Below, in pieces: positions 1 to 6,485 of a stretch of DNA of 8,565 nucleotides (positions are counted from its first letter, which is position 1; the number at the start of each line of letters is the position of its first letter). The stretch comes from Betaproteobacteria bacterium. Lineage in GTDB: Bacteria > Pseudomonadota > Gammaproteobacteria > Burkholderiales > Burkholderiaceae_C. The stretch is taken from contig RGEP01000070.1 of assembly GCA_009918225.1 (NCBI GenBank), positions 1 through 8,565 of the forward strand, read 5' to 3'. The notes below the pieces were generated by a model that did no database searches, had not been told where the DNA came from, and worked only from the letters and a program-made list of their open reading frames with translations. The position numbers and the translations under genes were made by a program.

Positions 1-2
1 CT

Positions 3-461
3 GAAGGCTATGTGCAACGGGTCACGGCCCTGAAGCTTCGGGCTGCCGTTGAGCGCTTGAAGCGGCGGGGCCTGCCCCCAGCGCCGGTGCTGTGCGCCGA
101 CACCACCGTGGTCTTGGGTCGCCGCATTCTGGGCAAGCCTGCCGATGACCAAGAGGCTCGGGAGATGCTGCAATCGCTATCGGGGCGGTCCCACCGCGTC
201 CTCACAGCTGTGGCACTGGGCCACGGCGGTCGGTGCCTGACCGCCTTGAGCCGCTCGCGGGTCCGTTTCGCGGCTGTTGAAGCCGCTGCGCTGGCCGCCT
301 ATGTGGACAGCGGCGAACCACGCGGCAAGGCCGGTGCCTATGCCATTCAAAGCAGCGCCGCCCAGTGGATTGCCCACATAGAGGGCAGCTACAGCGGCAT
401 CATGGGCTTGCCCCTGCACGAGACCGCAGCGCTGCTGCGCGAACTGCAGGTGCGCTTCTAA
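3..461 (+). CDS. maf: Maf/YhdE family nucleotide pyrophosphatase, 5' end cut off by window
   Basis: Maf proteins of the YhdE group hydrolyse non-canonical or surplus nucleoside triphosphates (dTTP, UTP and modified pyrimidines) to the monophosphate in the cytoplasm, a house-cleaning role. About 152 residues are visible, against roughly 195-200 in the family, so some 45 N-terminal residues, including the SxSxRR nucleotide-binding motif, lie outside the window. Visible family blocks are ADTTVV (carrying the catalytic-type Asp), LGKPADD, LSGRSHRVLTAVAL, GKAGAYAIQ and IEGSYSGIMGLPLHET. Two positions look slightly unusual: CADTT where GADT is typical, and IQS where IQG is common. The frame is open from base 3, so the GTG at 12 is an internal Val rather than the start. 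The stop is TAA at 459-461, 26 bases before rng. The maf-rng order matches yhdE-rng of enterobacteria, which supports both calls. The family assignment is firm; the exact substrate class is inferred. Confidence 0.93.
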   Translation, partial: EGYVQRVTALKLRAAVERLKRRGLPPAPVLCADTTVVLGRRILGKPADDQEAREMLQSLSGRSHRVLTAVALGHGGRCLTALSRSRVRFAAVEAAALAAYVDSGEPRGKAGAYAIQSSAAQWIAHIEGSYSGIMGLPLHETAALLRELQVRF

Positions 462-487
462 GGCCACAACAGCAAGAACCTCAGGCC

Positions 488-1970
488 ATGCAAGACATCC
501 TCATCAATTGGACCCCGCAGGAAACCCGTGTGGCGGTGGTGGAGAACGGCGCCGTGCAGGAGTTGCACCTGGAGCGATCGCTCGAGCGTGGGCTCGTGGG
601 CAACGTTTACTTGGGCAAGGTGGTTCGCGTGTTGCCCGGGATGCAGAGCGCCTTTGTCGAAGTGGGTCTTGACAGGGCGGCCTTCTTGCATGTGGCCGAC
701 CTCCACTCGCAGATCGCCGCCCGGATGGAGCAAGGGGCCGCAGCAGCCAGCCCCACGCCGATTGAGCGTCTGGTGTTCGAAGGCCAAAGCCTGATGGTGC
801 AGGTGCTCAAGGACCCGCACGCAGATCAGCATTGCTGGGCGCTTGCTGGTGTACCTGCCCCAAGACCGCCACATCGGTATCTCCCAAAAGATCGAGTCGG
901 TGGAGTTGCGTGAACAGCTGCGCCAACGGGTGCTCGATTTGGCCACCCATGCGGCCCTGGCTGAGCAGGGCACCGACCCTGCCGGAGCCGAGCCGGGCGG
1001 CTTCATCTTGCGCACCAATGCCGAAGATGCCAGCGATGCCGAGTTGGCCGCTGACATTGCCTACCTGCGCCGCACCTGGTCGCGCATACGGCAGCGTGCC
1101 CAGCAACAGCCCGCAGGCACTTTGCTGCACCAAGACCTGACCCTGGCCGAGCGGGTGCTGCGCGACCTCAGCAACGAGGACACCCAGTCCATCCGAATTG
1201 ACTCGCGCCTGCAGTTCGAGCACCTGCAGGCCTTCGGAGCGAGTTACACCCCGGGTGCCGCAGCCAAACTGCAGCACTACACCGGCGAGCGGCCCATCTT
1301 TGACCTGCACAACATCGATGAAGAAATCTCGCGTGCCCTGCAGCGCCGAGTGGACCTCAAGAGCGGCGGCTACTTGGTGATCGATCAGACCGAGGCGCTG
1401 ACCACGGTGGACGTGAACACGGGGGGCTTTGTCGGTGGGCGCAGTTTTGAAGACACGATCTTCAAGACCAACCTAGAGGCCGCCGGTGCGATTGCACGGC
1501 AACTGCGGCTGCGCAATCTGGGCGGCATCATCATCGTGGACTTCATCGACATGGGCCGCCAGGAACACCGTGACTCGGTGTTGGCGGAACTGCATAAACA
1601 GCTCGCGCGAGACCGGACGCGCACCACCGTAGGCGACTTCACCAAGCTGGGTTTGCTTGAACTCACCCGCAAGCGCACCCGGGAGTCCCTGGCCCATCTC
1701 TTGTGCCAGCCATGCCCCACGTGCGACAGCCGCGGACAGGTGAAGACGGCCCGTACCGTCTGCTACGACGTGTTGCGAGAGATCTTGCGGGAGGCTCGGC
1801 GGTTTGAGCCCCGCGAGTTCCGCGTGGTGGCCAGCCCGGCCGTGGTGGAAATGCTCTTGGATGAAGAGAGCGTCCACCTCGCGGGCCTCAGCGAATTCAT
1901 CGGCAAGCCGATCTCCCTATCAGCCGAGCCCTCGATGAACCCGGAGCAGTACGACATCGTCTTGCTGTAA
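488..1970 (+). pseudogene. rng: Ribonuclease G (rng), disrupted by a frame-breaking deletion
   Basis: RNase G is a 5'-end-dependent endoribonuclease that matures the 5' end of 16S rRNA and degrades some mRNAs. The ATG at 488 opens codons 1-110 with the RNase E/G N-terminus and S1 domain (GLVGNVYLGKVVRVLPG, SAFVEVGLDRAAFLHVADL), ending at VQVLKDP. This frame then turns to nonsense and stops at 913. Homology resumes one frame over at QISIAGRLLVYLPQD (from 822) and continues to the TAA at 1968-1970. The second part keeps the 5'-sensor Arg-Thr (1011-1016), catalytic Asp in VDVNTG (1410-1412) and VDFIDM (1539-1541), and the CPTC zinc-link cysteines (1713-1715, 1722-1724). Compared with E. coli RNase G, the block LGTKGARLTT is absent and only four bases remain there, a net loss of about 26. 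Separate translation would give a 141-residue S1 fragment and a fragment from TTG 843 with no visible Shine-Dalgarno. The identity is certain. Whether the break is a real mutation or an assembly fault cannot be told from this sequence. Confidence 0.88.
818..821 (+). other. Deletion/frameshift junction in rng
   Basis: The bases CACG lie between the last codon in the first frame (CCG, Pro, 815-817) and the first clearly homologous codon in the second frame (CAG, Gln, 822-824). Ten codons are expected between these points from RNase G homologues. The remaining C plus ACG fits the first base of a Leu codon joined to a Thr codon, so about 26 bases appear to be missing. The missing segment sits at the boundary of the S1 and 5'-sensor domains. 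Confidence 0.8.
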
Positions 1971-1990
1971 GGCGCTTGTGTCGCTTGGGC

Positions 1991-2644
1991 TTATCCCTTG
2001 CTGCGCGGGACCCGACCCATCAGGTAGAACTCGTCGTTGGGCCGCATGGCGCTCAGGTTGGCCATTCGGTTGGAAAGCCCGAAGAAGGCGGTGATGGCGC
2101 CGATATCCCAGATGTCCTCATCACTGAATCCATGGGTCCGCAGGGCGTCAAAGTCGGCTTCTTCAATGGCCGCTGAGTCCAGGCACACCTTCATGGCGAA
2201 GTCGAGCATGGCTCGCTGGCGCGGGCTGATGTCGGCCTTTCGGTGGTTGACGGCCAATTGGTCCGCTAAGAGCGGCTTTTTCTCGTAGATGCGCAGGATG
2301 GCGCCATGGGCCACCACACAGTACAGGCAGTGGTTGGCACCCGAGGTGGCCACGATGATCATCTCGCGCTCGCCCTTGGACAGGCCGCGGGGGGCACCGT
2401 CGGGAGCCGGCGCCTGCTCGGGCTTGAGCAGCAAGGCATCGTGATAAGCCAAAAAGGCCCGCAGCTCTTCAGGCCGGTGTGCCAAAGCCAGGAAAACGTT
2501 GGGCACGAAGCCGGCCTTGTCCTGCACCTCCAGGATGCGGGCCTTCAGATCATCGGGCAGTTCCATCACCGAGGGCACCGGCCAGCGGCTGATCGGGCGG
2601 GTGCTGGGCTGTGAGGCGCCAGGGCTTGGGGGGACCTTGCTCAT
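1991..2644 (-). CDS. AhpD-like / carboxymuconolactone decarboxylase family peroxidase-related protein
   Basis: This 217-residue cytoplasmic protein has the AhpD-type redox motif. Glu94, Cys106, Cys109 and His113 (GEREMIIVATSGANHC, LYCVVAH) reproduce the spacing of Glu118, Cys130, Cys133 and His137 of mycobacterial AhpD. The residue between the cysteines equivalent to AhpD His132 is Tyr108. The overall pattern, with FVPNVFLALAHRPEELRAF near residues 46-64 and a C-terminal helix FFGLSNRMANL, matches the 'peroxidase-related enzyme' subgroup of the family. A thiol-dependent peroxidase or disulfide-relay role is inferred; the substrate is unknown. I chose ATG at 2644-2642 over the in-frame TTG at 2656 because a GGAG (complement of 2651-2654) lies six bases before it. 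The gene begins 36 bases after the msbA stop on the same strand, so co-transcription is likely. Its 3' end faces the rng end with 20 bases between and no visible terminator. Confidence 0.85.
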   Translation of the reverse strand: MSKVPPSPGASQPSTRPISRWPVPSVMELPDDLKARILEVQDKAGFVPNVFLALAHRPEELRAFLAYHDALLLKPEQAPAPDGAPRGLSKGEREMIIVATSGANHCLYCVVAHGAILRIYEKKPLLADQLAVNHRKADISPRQRAMLDFAMKVCLDSAAIEEADFDALRTHGFSDEDIWDIGAITAFFGLSNRMANLSAMRPNDEFYLMGRVPRSKG

Positions 2645-2650
2645 GAGGGG

Positions 2651-2654
2651 CTCC
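2651..2654 (-). promoter_or_regulatory. Ribosome binding site of the AhpD-like gene
   Basis: On the minus strand, GGAG is six bases before the ATG at 2644. It decides for this start, since the upstream TTG (2656-2654) overlaps the site itself. Confidence 0.65.
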
Positions 2655-2662
2655 AATGCGGC

Positions 2663-2683
2663 TGATCGGCACCGTGCCGATCA
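2663..2683 (-). other. Hairpin enclosing the msbA stop codon
   Basis: A perfect 9-base-pair inverted repeat, TGATCGGCA / TGCCGATCA with a CCG loop, spans the msbA TGA (complement of 2681-2683) and ends 18 bases before the next ATG. No T-tract follows on the minus strand, so it is not a standard intrinsic terminator. It may protect the msbA 3' end, partly attenuate read-through, or affect ribosome access to the downstream gene. These roles are inferred. Confidence 0.6.
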
Positions 2684-4495
2684 AGCTTCGGTTCGAAACT
2701 GCAGAGCGTGCAGCCGGGCGTACAGGCCATGGGCTGCCAAGAGTTCTTGCGGTGATCCGTGTTCCACCACCCGCCCATCGGCCAACACGGCCACGCGATC
2801 GGCGTGTTCGATGGTGGACAGGCGGTGGGCGATGACGATGGTGGTTCGGCCTTGCATCAGGCGCTCCAGCGCAGCCTGCACCGCCCGTTCACTCTCGCTG
2901 TCCAAAGCGGAGGTGGCTTCGTCCAAGATGAGGACGGGCGCGTCTTTGTACAAGGCCCGCGCAATGGCCAGGCGCTGCCGCTGTCCGCCTGAAAGCCGGG
3001 CGCCGTTGTGCCCCACCGCCGTATCCAAGCCTTGAGGCAGGGCATCAACGAAGTCCATCAGTTGGGCGTCGAGCAGGGCCTGGCGTATGCGCTCGCGCAC
3101 CCCAGGGTCGTTCAGGTCCGCCGAACTGGAGCCAGGTCCGAGGGCCACATTGGCCGCCACGCTGTCGTTGAAGAGCACCACATCCTGGCTGACCAGCGCA
3201 AACTGTTCACGCAAGTTCTGCAGGTTCCAGTCCTTCAGGGACACCCCATCCAGGCGGATCTCGCCCTGGCTGACATCCAGAAACCGGGGAAGCAGCTGAA
3301 CCAGGGTCGTCTTGCCTGAACCCGAGGGGCCGACCAGGGCCAGCGTCTGGCCTGGCGCGACCCGCAGGTCTATGTCGCGCAGCGCGGGTGGCCCCTCGGC
3401 CCGGTACTGCAATCCCACCCCCACGAACTCGAGATCACCCTTCAGGCGCGAACCCGGCGCCACCACATGGTGGCCGCCTTGTTCAGGCGGGTTGGCCTCC
3501 AGCAGATCCAGGCCGCGCTCCAGCGCGGCCAAGCCGCGCGCCAACGGTGCCGTGGCGTCGCTCAGGTGCTTCAAGGGAGCCACCAGGAGCAGCATGGCGG
3601 TGACAAACGCCACAAAGCCCCCGACTGTGCCCTGGCCCTGTTGCCACAGGGCCGCGGTGATCACGCCCGAAAGGGCCACAGCAGCCAACATTTGGGTCAG
3701 GGGCGAGCTGATGGCGCTGGCCGCCACCGACTTGAGCATCAGGCTGCGAAGGGACAGGCTTTGGTGTTCGAAACGCCGGCGTTGCCCGGTCTGCGCCGCG
3801 TGCAGCCGCACAATGCGCCAGGCCAAAACGTTCTCTTCGACCACATAGGCCAAGCGGTCCGTGGCTTCTTGGCCGGCCACGGCCAATCGGCGCAGGCGGC
3901 GTGAAACGGTTCTCATGACCGCGGCCACTGCCGGCGCCAACAGCAGGACCATCAAGGTCAGGCCCCAGTTGAGCCACAACAGATAGGCCAACAGGGCCAC
4001 GATGGTCAGGCCATCGCGCACGATGCCCAAGACCGCGCCCCCGAGTTGTTGGGCGCCTTGTTGTACTTCGTACACCACGGTGTTGGTCAAGGCGCTGGCG
4101 CTGTTGCGCGCATACAAGCTCGGATTGGCGTCCAGCAGCCGGTCGAACAGGGCCGCGCGCAGGCTCAGCACCACCCGGTTGGTCGACCACGCCAACGCGT
4201 AATTGGCCACAAAGCTGGCCAAGCCGCGCACGAAGAACAGGCCCAGCAGGGCCACGGGCACCGCCCAAAGCGGAAAGTCACCCTGCCCGCTGAAACCGTT
4301 GTCCAGGAGCGGCTTGAGCAGGGCGGGGATGAGCGGCTCTGTGGCGGCACCCACCGCGGCTGCAGCCGCAGCGGCCCAAACGCCGGGCATCGACCCGCGG
4401 GCAAAGGGTCTCAAACGCGCCACCCGTACGCGCCAGGGCGGGGCGTCCGCGGGCCGCTTCGGCGTGTCGTGTTCCGGATGGCTGGATTCGGTCAT
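2681..4495 (-). CDS. msbA: Lipid A export ABC transporter, permease/ATP-binding protein MsbA
   Basis: This 604-residue half-transporter would act as a homodimer in the inner membrane, flipping core-lipid A from the cytoplasmic to the periplasmic leaflet with ATP. The N-terminal half carries about six membrane segments (roughly residues 37-60, 76-98, 150-172, 176-196, 260-284, 288-308), ending in the typical APLKHLSD ... LERGLDLLE stretch. The C-terminal ATPase domain has Walker A GPSGSGKTT (389-397), Q-loop Gln437, the signature LSGGQ (501-505), Walker B VLILDEATS (521-529) and the switch His557. Length and domain order are normal for MsbA (about 580-600 residues). The start ATG (4495-4493) has no strong Shine-Dalgarno; the next in-frame Met (residue 36) would remove the start of the first membrane segment. 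It is divergent from tolB and probably co-transcribed with the AhpD-like gene. A related type I exporter cannot be wholly excluded, but the segment around residues 297-340 fits MsbA best. Confidence 0.93.
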   Translation of the reverse strand: MTESSHPEHDTPKRPADAPPWRVRVARLRPFARGSMPGVWAAAAAAAVGAATEPLIPALLKPLLDNGFSGQGDFPLWAVPVALLGLFFVRGLASFVANYALAWSTNRVVLSLRAALFDRLLDANPSLYARNSASALTNTVVYEVQQGAQQLGGAVLGIVRDGLTIVALLAYLLWLNWGLTLMVLLLAPAVAAVMRTVSRRLRRLAVAGQEATDRLAYVVEENVLAWRIVRLHAAQTGQRRRFEHQSLSLRSLMLKSVAASAISSPLTQMLAAVALSGVITAALWQQGQGTVGGFVAFVTAMLLLVAPLKHLSDATAPLARGLAALERGLDLLEANPPEQGGHHVVAPGSRLKGDLEFVGVGLQYRAEGPPALRDIDLRVAPGQTLALVGPSGSGKTTLVQLLPRFLDVSQGEIRLDGVSLKDWNLQNLREQFALVSQDVVLFNDSVAANVALGPGSSSADLNDPGVRERIRQALLDAQLMDFVDALPQGLDTAVGHNGARLSGGQRQRLAIARALYKDAPVLILDEATSALDSESERAVQAALERLMQGRTTIVIAHRLSTIEHADRVAVLADGRVVEHGSPQELLAAHGLYARLHALQFRTEA

Positions 4496-4517
4496 AGGGG
4501 GTATCGGGGCAGTGCGG

Positions 4518-4523
4518 ATTATC
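4518..4523 (-). promoter_or_regulatory. Candidate msbA -10 box
   Basis: GATAAT on the minus strand matches the sigma-70 -10 consensus at five of six positions. It would start transcription near 4511, giving a short leader of about 16 bases before the msbA ATG. The -35 side is unconvincing. Confidence 0.4.
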
Positions 4524-4538
4524 GCGACACCCCCCTAC

Positions 4539-4544
4539 TAAAAT
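4539..4544 (+). promoter_or_regulatory. Candidate tolB -10 box
   Basis: TAAAAT matches the sigma-70 -10 consensus at five of six positions. The expected start, about seven bases downstream, falls at 4551-4552, on or next to the tolB ATG. This predicts a leaderless or nearly leaderless message, consistent with the absence of a Shine-Dalgarno before tolB. No good -35 box is visible. Confidence 0.45.
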
Positions 4545-4551
4545 CGGGTTC

Positions 4552-5871
4552 ATGAGTGATTTCAGCAACATCGTCACGCGCCGTGGATTTCTGTCGGCCT
4601 CCAGCGCCACGGCCGCAGCCTGTGGTCTGGTGGGCCTGGGCACCCCGCCCTTGAACGCCTGGGCCCAGTTTCGGGTGGAGATTGGCGGGGTTGGCGCCAC
4701 GCAACTGCCCATCGCTGTGGCCCGATTCAAGGGCGAAGACACCGCTGTGCAGCCCGTGGGCGCCATTGTCATGGCCGATCTGGAGCGCAGCGGCTTCTTT
4801 CGTCGGATCGAGGCCCCGCAGGTGGTGGAAGAGACGGGCCTGCCCGCCATGGGGGAGTGGCGCGGCCGTGGGGCCGACGCTTTGGTGGGGGGCTCGGTCA
4901 TGCGCCTGGCCGATGGGCGATTTGATGTGCGCTACCGCTTGTGGGACGTGGTCAAGGCCAGCGACCTCGGCGGCGGCAGTGAAGCCGTGCTGGCCGCGGA
5001 CTTGCGCCTGGTGGCCCACCGCATTGCAGACCAGATTTACGAACGCCTCACCGGTGAGAAGGGCGTGTTCTCCACCCGCATCTGTTACGTCACCAAGCAA
5101 GGCCGCAGCTACCAGCTGCGTATTGCCGATGCGGATGGCGAGGGTGCCCAGGTGGCCCTCAACAGCAACGAACCCATCATCTCCCCAGCCTGGGCGCCCG
5201 GGGGCAAGGAGGTGGCGTATGTGTCCTTTGAGTCGCAAAAGGCCGTTGTGTGGATTCAGCAGGTGGCCACGGGTGCGCGGCGCATGGTGGCCAACTTCCG
5301 CGGCAGCAACAGCGCACCGGCCTGGTCGCCCGACGGGCAACGCCTGGCCATGACCCTGTCGCAAGAAGGCGGCTCCCAGCTCTTCAGCCTCAACCGAGAT
5401 GGCACGGGCCTCAAGCGCCTGACCCAAAGCAGCGCCATCGACACCGAACCGGTGTACGCGCCCGATGGGCGAACCTTGTATTTCGTCAGCGACCGCGGCG
5501 GCAGTCCGCAGGTGTATCGGATGAACGCTGAAGGTGGGCCCGCCGAGCGCGTCACCTTCAACAGCGCGCAGAGCCTGAGCCCAGCCATCAGCCCCGACGG
5601 ACGCTTGCTGGCCTACATCAGCCGACAGGGCGGGGCTTATCGCTTGGTGGTGCAGCCTCTGGATGGCAGCGGGCCGGCCACCGCCATCACCGATTCCACC
5701 GACGACCAAAGCCCCAGCTTTGCCCCCAATGGCAAGCTCATCGTCTACAACACCCGGGCTGCTGGGCGAGACCTTTTGATGACCACCACCTTGGACGGTA
5801 AAATCAAAGCGCGGTTGGCTTCTTCAGGAGCCGATATCCGAGAGCCGGCCTGGGGGCCGTTTGGGCGATAA
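4552..5871 (+). CDS. tolB: Tol-Pal system beta-propeller protein TolB
   Basis: TolB is the periplasmic partner of Pal and TolA in the Tol-Pal machine, which draws the outer membrane inward at division and keeps the envelope intact. The protein has 439 residues (E. coli about 430). Residues 1-38 form a signal peptide with a likely AWA/Q cleavage site, and TRRGFL at 9-14 resembles a twin-arginine (Tat) motif. Residues 39 to about 165 form the N-terminal domain (QFRVEIGGVG, VGAIVMADLERSGFF). Residues about 170-439 form the beta-propeller, with PD40-type repeats near 211 (SPAWAPGGKEVAY), 255 (APAWSPDGQRLA), 299 (EPVYAPDGRTLYF), 343 (SPAISPDGRLLAY) and 387 (SPSFAPNGKLIVY), and a final EPAWGPFGR. 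The start ATG is the first in frame and gives the full signal peptide. pal and cpoB follow; tolQRA do not precede it. Confidence 0.97.
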   Translation: MSDFSNIVTRRGFLSASSATAAACGLVGLGTPPLNAWAQFRVEIGGVGATQLPIAVARFKGEDTAVQPVGAIVMADLERSGFFRRIEAPQVVEETGLPAMGEWRGRGADALVGGSVMRLADGRFDVRYRLWDVVKASDLGGGSEAVLAADLRLVAHRIADQIYERLTGEKGVFSTRICYVTKQGRSYQLRIADADGEGAQVALNSNEPIISPAWAPGGKEVAYVSFESQKAVVWIQQVATGARRMVANFRGSNSAPAWSPDGQRLAMTLSQEGGSQLFSLNRDGTGLKRLTQSSAIDTEPVYAPDGRTLYFVSDRGGSPQVYRMNAEGGPAERVTFNSAQSLSPAISPDGRLLAYISRQGGAYRLVVQPLDGSGPATAITDSTDDQSPSFAPNGKLIVYNTRAAGRDLLMTTTLDGKIKARLASSGADIREPAWGPFGR

Positions 5872-5882
5872 GCGTCGCCAAA
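5860..5882 (+). other. Hairpin enclosing the tolB stop codon
   Basis: TTT-G-GGCGA (5860-5868) can pair with TCGCC-AAA (5875-5882), giving eight pairs with one bulged G and a TAAGCG loop that contains the tolB TAA. No T-run follows, so pal transcription probably continues. It could stabilise the tolB 3' end or set the relative amounts of TolB and Pal; that is inference. Confidence 0.45.
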
Positions 5883-5935
5883 CCCGAGGTGCCCGACAGA
5901 GGCGCCGTATCCGTTGATTGAGCGAGAACTTCAAG

Positions 5936-6484
5936 ATGCGAGCAACTTCTCTATCCATGGCCCGCAGCGGCCTGTTGGCAGCAGCAGCTGCTTTGGTCCT
6001 GGGCGCTTGCGCCTCCAGCGTCAACCTGGAAGACGGCAACAAGGTTCCGGTGGAAGACCGCAACGCCAAGGGTGCCGCCTCTGGCGCCTCGGCTGGCGGC
6101 GCGCAATCGGGGGTCTCCACGGTCAACCTCAACAGCCGTGCCGCTGCAGGCGACAACCTCACTCGCGTCGTGTATTTCGACTTCGACAGCTTTGTGGTGC
6201 GCGACGATGCGCGCCCGGTGATTGACACCCACGCCAAGCGCTTGGCGGCCAATGCTGCGCTGAAGATGACCGTCGAGGGCCACACCGACGAGCGCGGCAG
6301 CCGCGAATACAACCTGGCCCTGGGACAAAAGCGTGCAGAAGCCGTGGTGAAGTCCCTGACCCTCTTGGGTGCGCGTGGCAACCAAATCGAGCCGGTCAGT
6401 TTTGGCATGGAGCGTCCCGCCGTGCAAGGTTCGGACGAAGCGGCCTACGCCAAGAACCGCCGCGCTGAACTGAAGGACCGTTGA
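5936..6484 (+). CDS. pal: Peptidoglycan-associated lipoprotein Pal
   Basis: Pal is an outer-membrane lipoprotein that binds the meso-diaminopimelate of peptidoglycan and interacts with TolB. From the ATG at 5936 it has 182 residues. Residues 1-24 are a lipoprotein signal with the lipobox LGAC and lipidated Cys25 (6008-6010). A flexible Ala/Gly/Ser-rich linker (about 40-75) follows. The OmpA-like domain covers 77-182: VVYFDFDSFVVRDDARPVI, the binding block EGHTDERGSREYNLALGQKR, and NRRAELK at the C-terminus. An in-frame TTG at 5918 would add six residues; I prefer ATG 5936, preceded by a weak GAGA, although ATG 5957 is also possible. It lies 64 bases after tolB and its stop is one base before the cpoB start, so translational coupling to cpoB is likely. 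Confidence 0.96.
   Translation: MRATSLSMARSGLLAAAAALVLGACASSVNLEDGNKVPVEDRNAKGAASGASAGGAQSGVSTVNLNSRAAAGDNLTRVVYFDFDSFVVRDDARPVIDTHAKRLAANAALKMTVEGHTDERGSREYNLALGQKRAEAVVKSLTLLGARGNQIEPVSFGMERPAVQGSDEAAYAKNRRAELKDR
6472..6477 (+). promoter_or_regulatory. Ribosome binding site of cpoB inside pal
   Basis: GAAGGA lies within the last codons of pal, eight bases before the GTG at 6486. It supports this GTG as the start and suggests coupled translation of pal and cpoB. Confidence 0.6.
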
Positions 6485-6485
6485 G

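Larger units (their letters stand above)
4496..4551. promoter_or_regulatory. Divergent msbA/tolB promoter region
   Basis: This 56-base spacer must hold the promoters of both envelope genes unless they are read from elsewhere. It is AT-richer at two points that resemble -10 boxes: GATAAT toward msbA (complement of 4518-4523) and TAAAAT toward tolB (4539-4544). No convincing -35 hexamer is visible for either. TAGGGGG (4495-4501) and CCCCCTA (4531-4537) form a spaced inverted repeat flanking the region, of unknown meaning. Confidence 0.6.

Noticed and set aside
572..583. Perfect 12-base palindrome GAGCGATCGCTC, resembling the cyanobacterial HIP1 core GCGATCGC
   Set aside because: It lies in conserved rng coding sequence (LERSLERG), occurs once here and fits codon choice in GC-rich DNA; no sign of a functional site.
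809..830. Programmed ribosomal frameshift as an explanation for the rng break
   Set aside because: A +1 shift at 818 would restore the frame but not the roughly nine to ten missing conserved residues, and no slippery heptamer or adjacent stimulatory structure is evident.
4519..5709. Long 396-codon open frame on the minus strand across tolB
   Set aside because: It is antisense to a clear tolB, its translation is rich in His, Gly and Ala with no family resemblance, and such frames are common opposite GC-rich genes.
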